Below are positions 38,561 to 47,899 of a stretch of 64,000 nucleotides of DNA, piece after piece. The position numbers and the translations under genes were made by a program. Below the pieces are notes generated by a model. The model worked only from the letters and a program-made list of their open reading frames with translations, did no database searches and was not told where the DNA came from. Position 1 is the first letter of the stretch. Each line of letters begins with the position of its first letter. Source of the DNA: Pseudocercospora fijiensis CIRAD86 (lineage: Eukaryota > Ascomycota > Dothideomycetes > Mycosphaerellales > Mycosphaerellaceae); assembly GCF_000340215.1 (NCBI RefSeq), contig NW_006921539.1:3989118-4053117 (forward strand). The letters run 5' to 3'.

Positions 38561-38789
38561 GTAGTTAGGGTGGCTAGGAAAGAAATTCTAGTAGTTAGGC
38601 TAGCTAGGGTAGCTAGGAAAAAAAATCTAGTAGTTAGGTAGCTAGGAAACAAAAAAAAAGGTGGCTAGCTATTTACTACCTAGCTGTTCCTAACGATACG
38701 ATGCTATAAAAGAAAGGGTGTTTCCCTATAGCTACTAGTACACATCTACTACTCCTAAGTCCTTACCTTACTATACGAAACCTTAAAAT

Positions 38790-41700
38790 ATACCGACCGA
38801 CATTGTATATATACTAGGCGCTATACTAGGAAGGGTAATAACGAGACGATAGTCGAAACAGTCTAGTATACGAGCGAGATTGCGACAACGTCGAGAGGAG
38901 GTCGTATACTTACCTTCGAGCCTATCGAGTCCTAGACGACGATTAGGGCTAGATTTATCCTCTCCGAATCCTAGTAGTAGGAATTCATTATAGGGTACTA
39001 CTACCTAGTCCTTACCTTTACGGAGTCTAAGTAGAAGGTTGTTCGGAGATATAAGAACATCGAGTATTAACCCGGAAATCTTCGAAAAGGCTAGCTAGGC
39101 GTATCTTTAGAAACCCGAGTATATAGAGCAGTTTAATTAATAGGTCTATAAGATATAGTTCCCTTTATACTTACGTTCGAAGGAGTGTAAACTCCGGAAG
39201 TACTCGATACGATAGGGGAGTAAGGAGCGAACGGACACATTCTAGAAGTTCTTTATAGAGAGGGCATTGCACCGTTATACGACTTCTCGACTTAAAGGTT
39301 AACTAGTAATTGTCTACAACTTCTACGGTTCAATCTTAAAACACCCGAAACTAGGGGATAGGAACTTATCGCCTACGAACTATCTCTATTCTAAACGGTG
39401 TCGGGAATCTTAAAGAGAGAGGAGAGTTAATATAGATATAGCGTTCTAGAAAGAGGTACGTCTTCTAAAATACCGGCTATAGCTACCGGCTACAGCTGCC
39501 GGCTATAGATTCCGGCTACAGATTCCGGCTACAGATTCCGGCTACAGATTCCGGCTACTTAAATTAACCGTAGAGGTCTAGCTAATTATTATAGGCTACG
39601 CTTAAGGAAGCTCTAGGATTAAAGGCTACCGATTTCTCCCCCGAAGACTTTAAGCAACTAGTAAACGAAATGCTAGCTACAAACGGTCTTCCGGAAGACT
39701 TCTACGAAAGGGAGTCTATATAGAAGACATACCTATGTCTTATAAACTACCCTCCCCTATTTCTCGGCGCGATAACCTAGCGTATTATATTCGAAAAGAA
39801 CAAAGAGGCTACGTTAGACGACATTCGGGAGATCCTCCGTAATACTCGCCGAGTAGCTATTACTATCGATAGCTAGTTAAGCCGGACTATAAGAGCCTCC
39901 TTCCTCTCGATTATGCTATACTTTATTAATTCGGATTAGAAACTCTAGGAACTTATAATCGGATTCCCTAAAATTCTAGGTTCCTATACTAGTAAGGATA
40001 TAGCGAAGCTTGTCTATACGGTAATAGATAGGGTTAGCGTAATAACGAAACTAATCTCGATTACTACGGACAACGCTAGTAATAATCGAACATTGTATAA
40101 GGCGTTGTATATACAATTCACTCGTATATGTCTTTGAAATTACTAATTGTATCGATAGGGTCGAGTACGTAAAGGAGATTACAAGGTCTACAATCTAGCT
40201 TAATCTTCCGAATATTAAGCTCGCTACGATTCCGGATACGTACGACAATACGTACGATAATAACGATAAAGAGGAGCCTATTAATAGCCCTAGCCCTAAC
40301 GAATCGGAGCCGACGTCGTTGCTAGTTGCATCCCTATAGAAGTTTCCCTACCTCGCTTATATAGTTTAAATCGCGATCCGAGCCCTCTTTAAGACGCTTA
40401 AAATTGCACTATTAAACGACGACTAATAGAAGATCCTAGATAAGGATAAAGCAAAGTCGAAAGTCGAGAAACTTATTATAGTAATAAGACGGGATAAGGT
40501 AGAGAGCCTCGCTCTCGTTTTGTATAAGGTATAACTTTTGTCCGTAGCCGGTACCTATAGCCGGCAACCTAGTATAGTTCTAACTCTTTTTCTCTAGCTT
40601 CGTCGTCTAGTAATATATACGAACTCGAGCTTATAGAGATATAACCGATTCGAGGCTATTTAAAAGAACCTAATCGAGCGCCCTAAAACCGATGCCTAGA
40701 ATATTGTATAGAATAAGCGATAGCAAAAGCGGCCTCCTTAGCGCCTACTCCGTTTTACCTAAGACGTTAAGACCCGGTTCGATTCGACTTTCTATATAGT
40801 TACGAGGGGATATACTTTACGTACCGCTCTCGAGATCTATTAGAGTTCCGAGGGTATTAAGTAGCTCGGCCTTACCGCCGCCGAATAGCGCTAAGTAGAG
40901 TATCTCGTCGATATTAGTAAGCATTACGCGAAGGTTACTACTACGATTAGAAGAACCCGAGGACCGACGATCTACCTTGTCTTTACGTACTATAACTAGC
41001 TCTTTAACGAGCTCGAGGAAACCGTAGCTAAGCTAGCTAAGAAGAGCGTTCCCTAGAAAGTAGCTATAACGAAAGCTATAGACACCTCCTATACTAAGTT
41101 GCATAAATATTATAGTACTACCTTTAACTCGTTCGGGGATATCTATAGCGTTACGTGCTTGCTTAACCCGGTAGAAAAGGATATATACTAGTAGAGGCCG
41201 GAATAGAAGGCGGACGAGGTATAGCCGAAGCATTACTAGACTATTCTAGAAAAGATGTTCTACGAGCGTCGGAAAGAAACTAGTCTAAATACAGCTCCTA
41301 TAAAGAAAAGGAAGGTTTAGAAGGCTCCGATATTATACCTATTTCGTAGGTAGGAAGTAGAGGCAGAAGAGGAAGCAACTACTAAAGTAAATAAAGAAGA
41401 GTTCGATCTCTATCGGCGCGCGAGTAAGTACAAACCCGTAGGCTCGGAAAGAGGGCTAATAATCTCTAGATCTTACCGGTCTTCTAGACGAATTCGGAGA
41501 CGATATTCTCGCTATATAGCAGCGGTTAGAGCCTAAGTTTCTAACGATAGCGTCGGTCGCTCGGGACGTCCTCGCTATCCCGAGCGTAGGTATAGGCTAT
41601 AAGAGGTCTTTTAGTATCGCTCGTTACTAGGGCCGCTTTAATCGAATATACTCGCCTACTACCTTCGAATCTATTATAGTATTCCGATACTATCTCCTCT

Positions 41701-41945
41701 ACTAGAATCGCTAAGGCAGGTTACTAAAGATTATACTAAAGGAGTTAATCGAGGAATTAGAAAACCTTAAGATCGAAGAAACCTAGGAGCGCGAAGAGAA
41801 TACGAAATTTGGTCTAAGCGAAACCCTAATTAGCGATAACGAAGAGGAGGAGGGCGGAGGTAGAAGGCGATACCGGGTCGAGAAGCGGAAACGTATATAG
41901 GCTTAGAGTAGCTTTAAGGAGACGAAGCGTTTACGTATAAGGTAA
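38790..41945 (+). pseudogene. hAT transposase remnant (3 exons)
   Basis: Two introns join in frame: 39456-39594 (GTACGT...TTATAG; ...KE|ATLKEALGLKATDF) and 40529-40597 (GTATAA...TTCTCTAG; ALVLYK|LRRLVIYTNSS). hAT landmarks: the DDE-side segment ITTDNASNN (about 40066-40092), DVKTRFDSTFYIVTRGYTLR (about 40760-40820), SYTKLHKYYSTTFNSFGDIY (41091-41150) followed by CLLNPVEKDIY, and the C-terminal dimerisation motif ASVARDVLAIPSVGIGYKRS (about 41553-41612). It stops at TAA 41943-41945. A BED zinc finger is not evident at the start. About 40 TAG/TAA interruptions mean it cannot be functional. Confidence 0.82.
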
Positions 41946-42205
41946 TATAGCCGGCGTATATAGCCGGTATATGTCCGAAATGTATTTCGAATTCCTAGGA
42001 CCTAAACAGACTAGTTGCTATAGCAACCGACCCCGCTTACCTACGGACTATTTCTAATTCTCTATTCGCTCTTCCTCTCCTTCTTCCCTTTCCCTATATT
42101 CTTAAAGACAAATATACCTTAAGGATTCGGCTCTTCGGGCCTTCCTAAGCCGGCTACCTCCCCTTCCTTAAGCTACTATCCTTTATTCGAATCTAACGAT
42201 AACCT

Positions 42206-42897
42206 AATAAGGCGGTTTAATAGAAGACTATTTGTTCTAGAAGGTAAGAAGTATTAATGTCTCCTTACAATTATATACTTATTAATTTCTAGGTCCTACC
42301 GATATACCCTCGTCGCCTAAACGCGCAGATAAATATCTTTAGAGGCTAAAGGGCAAGGGTAAAGCAAGCTAAATATAGGGAGACCGTAGCGAGAACGAGA
42401 TATCGGAAGAGTAAGGCTCTCCGTAGTATATACGAAGGAAGGGGGTTCCTCGGAAAATAGTACCGAAAAATAAGAAGGCTATAGGTAGATAGGAGAAGGC
42501 TAAAAAGAGTAGGCGGACAAAGACTATCGCGAAGAAAAGTTATCTTTCTATTAAAAGAAAGGGAACAAGGTAGGACTCGACGATAAAGAAGCGGCGCTTC
42601 AAACTAGGTACTATTGCCCTTCGCTAGATCCGGCTTTTCTAAAACAAAAGAGGGACCGAGCTTTTAATCCCTAAGACTCCCTTCTAGCGACTCGTCCGAG
42701 AAATTATATTAGATTTTCGGTCTAGTATACGATTTACGGCTAAGGCGATTAGTGCTCTTTAGGAAGCTACGGAGGCATTTCTCGTAACCGAGCTTAAGCT
42801 TTTAAACCTCCTTACTATCTATACGAAGCGGGTTACTCTTCAAAATAAAGATATATAGCTTCTAGCTAAAATTCGGCGTCGGTTTATAGCGGATTAG
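42206..42897 (+). pseudogene. Histone H3-like gene 1 in element E
   Basis: After a 49-nt intron (42244-42292, GTAAGA...TTTCTAG, phase 1), one frame runs to 42897 with only TAG/TAA stops. The end is an unmistakable H3 histone fold (42589-42890): LGTIALR, TELLIPKTPF, RLVREIILDFRSSIRF, EATEAFLV, IYTKRVTLQNKDI, LLAKIRRR. The segment equivalent to loop 1 has canonical H3 length, unlike the longer loop of centromeric CenH3. One extra residue is inserted before TELLI. The N-terminal tail is about 100 residues, longer than canonical H3, and rich in Lys/Arg/Ser (RKGVPRKIVPKNKK). The start codon is uncertain: ATA at about 42208 may be a RIP-altered ATG. It lies 260 bases after the transposase stop, same strand. 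Confidence 0.85.
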
Positions 42898-43029
42898 TTG
42901 GAAATTGTATTTAGTCGTTAGATTAACCTAGGAGGAGGCCTATTTTCGCATCGTTTTGCCGGCTATAGGTACCGGCTACATTTCTAATTTTATCTCCGCG
43001 CCGTCCCTAAATCTAAGGTACGAAGTAGA

Positions 43030-43520
43030 AACCTAGCGCTCTATATTTACCCGGCTATTATAGAGACGAGCTACATTTAGATTAGTTTCTTCGCATATCG
43101 CGACCTAGCGGGTAGTAAGCGAAAGGGCGATAGAACGTTTATAATACGTCTCTATTTAGACCTAAAATATAAAGGTCCTAAGGAGCCCTAGTATCCTAAC
43201 TATAAGGAGATTCTTTAGTATTAGCACTTTGATCCTCTATACTACGAGGCAGATAGTAAGCCTGCGAGAGAGAAACTTTAACGAGAAATTCTCTATAATG
43301 CGTAGCGCTATTGTATAGCTATAGATACGCACTAAGTCCGGCAACTCGAAGAAGAATTAAGATAGCGTATTAGCGACCGAGGAGGAGATCGATAGTATAC
43401 TAGTAGAGTCGAGGTCTTATAAGCGAAGCATAAGATAATATAGGCTCTTAGTCGTATAGAGTAACGTACTATATAAATAACTAGGCGTGCTACTCTTATT
43501 CACTTACGACCTATATCCTA
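43030..43520 (+). pseudogene. Unrecognised ORF of element E overlapping a tandem duplication
   Basis: A plus-strand frame with TAG/TAA interruptions includes SYI.ISFFAYRDLAGSKRKG and HFDPLYYEADSKPAREK. It then continues into the first copy of the 361-bp tandem duplication with RQLEEELR and RVEVL.AKHKII, a charged helical pattern. I recognise no family. It sits between the two H3-like genes. Confidence 0.35.
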
Positions 43521-44010
43521 GGATACTCTTCTCGTACTTTTTATACTCTTTTCTAATACCTTACCTATAAGCGCTCCGCGATAACCGAGTAAATATAAGC
43601 TATCGGGTTTCCGCTCGGTACCTTAGCCTTCGAGATACGGCGGAGTTGATTCTCTATAATACGTAGCGCTATTGTATAGCTATAGATGCGCACTAAGTCC
43701 GGCAACTCGAAGAAGAATTAAGATAGCGTATTAGCGACCGAGGAGGAGATCGATAGTATACTAGTAGAGTCGAGGTCTTATAAGCGAAGTATAAGATAAT
43801 ATAGGCTCTTAGTCGTATAGAGTAACGTACTATATAAATAACTAGGCGTGCTACTCTTATTCACTTACGACCTATATCCTAGGATACTCTTCTCGTACTT
43901 TTTATACTCTTTTCTAATACCTTACCTATAAGCGCTCCGCGACAACCGAGTAAATATAAGCTGTAGGGTTTCCGCTCGGTACCTTAGCCTCCGAGATAGG
44001 GCGGAGTTGA
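43290..44010. repeat. Direct tandem duplication, two 361-bp units
   Basis: Unit 1 is 43290-43650 and unit 2 is 43651-44010. Both begin TCTCTATAAT and end near CGGAGTTGA. They differ at a handful of C/T or A/G positions. The duplicated part is the 3' portion of the unknown ORF plus its downstream DNA. Confidence 0.88.
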
Positions 44011-44544
44011 ATTTAGAGCGATAGTCGGCACCCGTAGCCGGCATATAGAGACGGTAGTAGGCCTTTTTCTGCTAAATAACTAGCTTGTTTAGTATAGCCT
44101 ACCTAATATTTCTTATATTTACTAGCAATAGGCCTAGGTTACTTATAAGATTACTATAGCTAGTAAAGGTATTACTAAAGAATATCTATACTATAGTAGG
44201 ATACTATTATTACGCCGGCTATTTATTAAAAGGAGGCTTTCGCCTATTACTATACCGGCTATATATGCCGGCTATATTTCAAAGTCTGCCGTACCTGCCT
44301 TTTTTAGCCGTACCTGCCTTCTTTCCTTACTCTAACGTTACTATAATATAGGCTTGCGCGAAGCTTACTCTATTGCCTAGCGACACCGCGATACTACCTC
44401 TCTCGCTATATTCAACCTTCGTATCGATACCTATACCTCTACGCTCTATATCTACTACCTCCGTAATACCCTCGCTCCGCGCGCGCCTTCGTATACCTTC
44501 GTAACGCACTTTTTTCCTTAATTCGACGACTTTTATAATAGCGA

Positions 44545-45210
44545 ATCTACTTAACCAAGTTACGACGCCTCGCAAGAAGGGACCTACTACTTCTACGGGT
44601 CGTAATAAGATCGGAAATAAAGGAACGAGTATAGTACATTAACGCAAGATAGCTACTGCTACTGCCGCTAGCTCCGGTGCTAGAAAGGGCGTCGCGAGCA
44701 AGGCTCCGCGTAAGATAACGGCGGGCAAGGCTCTACGTAAGACGATAACTAGCGCTTCTACTACTAGTAGCAATCGTACGAAGCGTCGATAGCGCCTAGG
44801 AAGTAAGTCCTATTTATAGCCGGCAGCGTAGCCGGCAGCGTAGCCGGCAGCGTAGCCGGCATTCTTACTGTCTTTTTACTAATCCTTCTTTAGCCGTAGC
44901 CCTCCGTAAGATTCGGCAGTATTAGAAGAGTTCTAAGCTCCTAATCCGTAAAACTCCTTTCTAACGACTTGTTCGCGAAATTGCCTAGGATTATAGAATA
45001 GACCTTCGCTTCTAAGCCTCCGCGATAGGCGCCCTTTAAGAGGCTATAGAAGCCTACCTAGTTCGTATCTTCGAATATATATTTCTCTTCTACCTCTTTT
45101 CGGACTATACTAATACTATTTTAGCGGTCAACCTTATAGCTATCTACGCGAAGCGTATAACGATTATAGACAAGGATTTTAAAGCACTCGATTAGATCCT
45201 AAAAGGCTAG
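44545..45210 (+). pseudogene. Histone H3-like gene 2 in element E (3 exons)
   Basis: Exons: about 44545-44802, 44894-45076 and 45125-45210. Intron 1 (44803-44893, GTAAGT...ACTAATCCTTCTTTAG, phase 1) joins R.RLG to TVALRKIRQY, rebuilding the invariant GTVALR of H3. Intron 2 (45077-45124) keeps branch and acceptor (ACTAATACTATTTTAG), but its donor reads AT instead of GT, a TpG-to-TpA change typical of RIP. The tail ARKGVASKAPRKITAGKALR aligns gap-free with H3 residues 7-26, and the next residue is Lys, so K9, K14, K18, K23 and K27 equivalents are all present. The Ser10 position is Gly and Ser28 is Thr. The core shows KLLIRKTPF, RLVREIA.DYRIDLRF, ASAIGAL, EAYLVRIFE, NLIAIYAKRITIIDKDF. Loop 1 has canonical length. 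The start is not fixed; about 25 extra residues precede the tail. Confidence 0.9.
44815..44861 (+). repeat. Intronic tandem GTAGCCGGCAGC array
   Basis: Four copies of AGCCGGCAGCGT-type units fill most of the first intron of H3-like gene 2. The same motif occurs inside the predicted introns at 37473-37572, 38061-38126, 39456-39594 and 40529-40597. It also occurs in non-coding DNA at about 36725, 36862, 41948, 42958, 44030, 44265, 45449 and 46299. Confidence 0.85.
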
Positions 45211-45448
45211 AATGTCTATATTCGAGATAGTACTAGATAGGATAGATATACTAGTAGGAAGGATGTTCGTAGTATCGTCTACAAGCTTTTCTGTATGCGA
45301 AATAAGCCGCTATTATACGGCGCTGCATACCGCGCTCTAAATACTCTCTAAGTATATATATATAGTATAGTATACTTTATTAGCCGTACGGAATAGAAGT
45401 CTCCCAAAATCCCGTTAGTACTAAGGAGTAAAAAGGCCGGCTACGCTG

Positions 45449-45496
45449 CCGGCCACGCTACCGGCTACGCTGCTAGCTACGCTGCTAGGTTTTTTA
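45449..45496 (-). repeat. GCCGGCTAC array near the right side of element E
   Basis: Five degenerate units GGCCGGCTACGCT in the opposite orientation to the array at 44815. Two further units lie at 46299-46320. Confidence 0.8.
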
Positions 45497-45624
45497 AAGA
45501 ACTAAAAGAAGATAGACATTCCGGTTGATTTGTATTAGTTTAGATTTTTATAAAAAGAAAACAGGGAAAAATAAGGAAGGTTAAAGAGCCTAATAGTTAT
45601 AGTTATAGGCACTATCCCTATTTT

Positions 45625-46074
45625 CTAGAGCATATTATATACCTGCCTTCGCAACTCTACCTAATACTCCCTCTAAATATCCTTATACTCTACCTACTAG
45701 AAATTCAACTAGGTACCTAGACCTACAGCTGCCTCTATATCTTTTACTATCTTCTATAGGTTGAAGGCCTCTTCTATAGCAGCCTCTACCTCCTTATATA
45801 ATACGAAGTTACTACCTACCCTACCCTTTATATCTCCTAAATAACTAAGAGTTCTAAGGAACGAACTAGCATTCGGCCTTAGTATAGCGAGTAACTAGTG
45901 GAACGTTCTATAGAGCTGCCTTATAGCTCTTTTATATACTATGCCGATACCGAGGGAGGAGCTATCCTAGTACTTAATGTTGTCGAATGGTTCGGTAGGA
46001 AAGTGTATAAACTTCTTAAGGAGGAGGACTTCTAGGGAAATCGATAAGTTCTGCCTAGATCTAGATAAAGACAT
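45625..46074 (-). pseudogene. Small minus-strand ORF of element E, unrecognised
   Basis: From an ATG at 46074-46072, a minus-strand frame of about 150 codons runs with several TAGs. It begins MSLSRSRQNLSISLEVLLLK and continues through IVYKRAIRQLYRTFH and NFVLYKEVEAAIEEAFNL, an amphipathic helical pattern. It is the only element E frame opposite to the transposase. The true end is uncertain because the final TAG may be a mutated codon. Function unknown. Confidence 0.35.
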
Positions 46075-46484
46075 TCTACTAAGCAGTTAGGGAATTAAAC
46101 CGTAAACGAAAGGATAAAATTCATACCTAAGGAGTGTAGTTTCCGAACTGAACTATAATGCCTTATATATATATATGTGCTTTTGATTAGTTAGTGCCCT
46201 TAGCTAATTGTCTATAGATTTGAGGTTATATAAGTACCTTTATATAACTACGTAGCCTAAGTAGGATTCGAAAATTCTATAAGTACTAAGGACTAAAAAT
46301 GCCGGCTACGCTGCCGGCTATACTACTAAGTCTTATAAAGGGCTTGCTTGAAGCTACGTATACATTCGTACACTTCTTAAAAACCGATAAATTATATAGT
46401 TCGAACTAGCTACTTATATAGTTGCTTAGCAAACCAACCTAAAGCAAACTAGAGTTTCGGCTTAGCAAACCAAACTAAACTAAC

Positions 46485-46504
46485 CCGAACCACTGCGGGG
46501 TCTA
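46485..46504. repeat. Element E right terminal inverted repeat
   Basis: CCGAACCACTGCGGGGTCTA, followed by the 8-bp duplication GTATAGTC at 46505-46512. Confidence 0.88.
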
Positions 46505-46610
46505 GTATAGTCCTTAAGTTTAGCATCCTTCTTTTAGATAGGTAGTAAAGAAGGTCCTGCTATAGGTTTAGTAGTAGTCGTTAGGGCTTCCTAAAGGCGA
46601 CGGAGCTCGA

Positions 46611-46956
46611 TGTTACGGTTACTCGCGATAGATCGTTAGGTGACTTCTTATCACGTGTAAGCCGAGGCTTCTTTAGAGAGGCTAATACAAGCGGGAGGCA
46701 GAGACAGAATAATTGGTACAAAGGTAATTCCAATTAGTAAGTAGGTAACATAAGTTAAACGCCTCGAGCTATAAGGGCATTCCGGCGTTCCTAAATACAA
46801 AGGAGACATCTTGTCTGTAGTCGTAAGCGACGTAAGCGACGCTGTCGCTCTCGACCGCTCCTATCGCTCCTAGTAAGATAGAGCGACAGCTTAGCCTACT
46901 AGTCTTAGCGTCGCTCTAAGATTATGTGAGGACTCTAACTAATTAGATCCGTAACA
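46611..46956 (-). repeat. Element F 3' LTR (346 bp)
   Basis: Differs from 53163-53508 at roughly ten positions that I noticed, all C/T or G/A transitions (for example TCACGTG against TTACGTG). Some CA and TG remain. Confidence 0.9.
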
Positions 46957-47069
46957 CTATCCCCCTCCTTAAGCGGGATAGTCCCTTATTCCGGAACTTT
47001 CTAATTCCAACTTCTTTGCTATACTAAAGTTATTAAAGGACTTATCTTCTCGTTAGCGTAAGGAAAATA

Positions 47070-47613
47070 TCGCAAATAACATCCTTACTAACTGCTTCGA
47101 AATACCGATCCGCTACTTTTATTGCGAATAGGCCGATAAATCCTATAAAGTCGATCTCCGTTCCGGCCGCTGCTCCGAGTACGCCCTATACGGCTAGTCC
47201 TGTAATATGCAAGTTACTCGTATAGAGTATGAAAAAATCCGGAAGGCGCGCCTAAAGATAGCTAAAGATCTCGAAGCGGCCGAAGAGGAGGAGGACCTTC
47301 TTACGCGGAAGCTTTTCGAGCATCGCGTAAAGGTCCGTCGCTTACGCAAGTCGCTGCGTATAAAGGAAGATCGGGAGGTATAAGCTCTTAAGGTAGAGGA
47401 AGCCTCTATTTAATAGGCGGAGGAGCTCGAAAGAGAGCTAGGCTCTTCGCCTATAGAGCCGATAATATTCTCGTTGCCTACTAACGAGCCGTTTCCCCTA
47501 GATAGCCGATTATAGATGTCGCCTTATAACTAGAGTCGTCTAGATAGGACGTCCTAGCCTACCTCTGAAATTCCTAGTAGGAGTGCCGAGAGTCTAGTGT
47601 CCTAAAGGTATGT
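47070..47613 (+). pseudogene. Convergent Cys-rich/coiled-coil ORF in element F
   Basis: A plus-strand frame, opposite to pol, begins near 47070 with a Cys-bearing part (CFEIPIRYFYCE, GRCSEYALYG.SCNMQ). A long charged helix follows (RKARLKIAKDLEAAEEEEDL through RRLRKSLRIKEDREV), then a Pro/Ser-rich tail. Only TAG/TAA interrupt it. A GTATGT donor follows at about 47609, suggesting a further exon. Spaced Cys pairs before a coiled coil suggest a small zinc-binding protein, but I cannot name a family. Its position between pol and the 3' LTR, in reverse orientation, implies its own promoter near the LTR. Confidence 0.5.
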
Positions 47614-47737
47614 ATTTTCAATGTTTCCTATCTATTTCATCTTCTAGCTAGTTAGTCTAGTAGTATAATTCTTAGCTATAAAAGATATAGTTGCTAGGTA
47701 TGCTATTAGAGTCCCCGCTCCTCGAGCTACACTGCCC

Positions 47738-47812
47738 TAGGTCGTTGAGAACTCTAAGGCGCTATAATCGATAGGGTCTAAGAGGTCGTAGGTTCAATTC
47801 CTATACTAGTTA
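47738..47812 (+). tRNA. Degenerate tRNA-like sequence (class II, Leu/Ser type) in element F
   Basis: CTCTAAGGCGC resembles the end of a leucine tRNA D arm. GGTTCAATTCC (47791-47801) is a good B box, and its T stem GTAGG/CCTAT pairs, with one G-T from presumed C-to-T change. A long variable region fits class II. The 5' acceptor half does not pair with ACTAGTT, so it is a relic or a SINE-type derivative and not a working tRNA. Confidence 0.35.
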
Positions 47813-47899
47813 TTTCCTTTTTGTTCGGTTTTAAAATTTTTTAATCATCTGCTAACAGTTCTACAGGTTTTCTTTTAGTTCCTAGGTGTTTTCTAAATG

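Larger units (their letters stand above)
36557..46504 (+). mobile_element. Element E: 9.9-kb hAT DNA transposon carrying two histone H3-like genes
   Basis: Terminal inverted repeats: TAGACCCCGTAGTAGTTCGG at the left and, reading inward from the right, TAGACCCCGCAGTGGTTCGG. The two differences are transitions. The 8-bp duplication GTATAGTC is present at 36549-36556 and 46505-46512, and element B's gag is continuous across it. TIR style, 8-bp TSD and the transposase place it in hAT. Contents in order: subterminal repeats, a basic unknown ORF, hAT transposase, H3-like gene 1, an unknown ORF with a tandem duplication, H3-like gene 2, and a minus-strand unknown ORF. GCCGGC-centred repeats recur throughout, several inside predicted introns. 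RIP damage covers the entire element. Confidence 0.88.

Noticed and set aside
41033..41233. 66-codon minus-strand open frame
   Set aside because: It is antisense to the well-supported hAT transposase C-terminal region.
41942..42015. A further repeat-bearing intron after the transposase
   Set aside because: The transposase frame ends at TAA 41943-41945, so this repeat pair lies in non-coding DNA and not in a supported intron.
42589..42890. Centromeric H3 (CenH3) identity for H3-like gene 1
   Set aside because: The loop 1 segment has the canonical H3 length and lacks the extra residues typical of CenH3. The long tail alone is not enough.
44327..44575. 82-codon minus-strand open frame upstream of H3-like gene 2
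   Set aside because: It overlaps the region leading into the H3 frame on the plus strand, has no recognisable motif, and can arise by chance in CG-rich RIP DNA.
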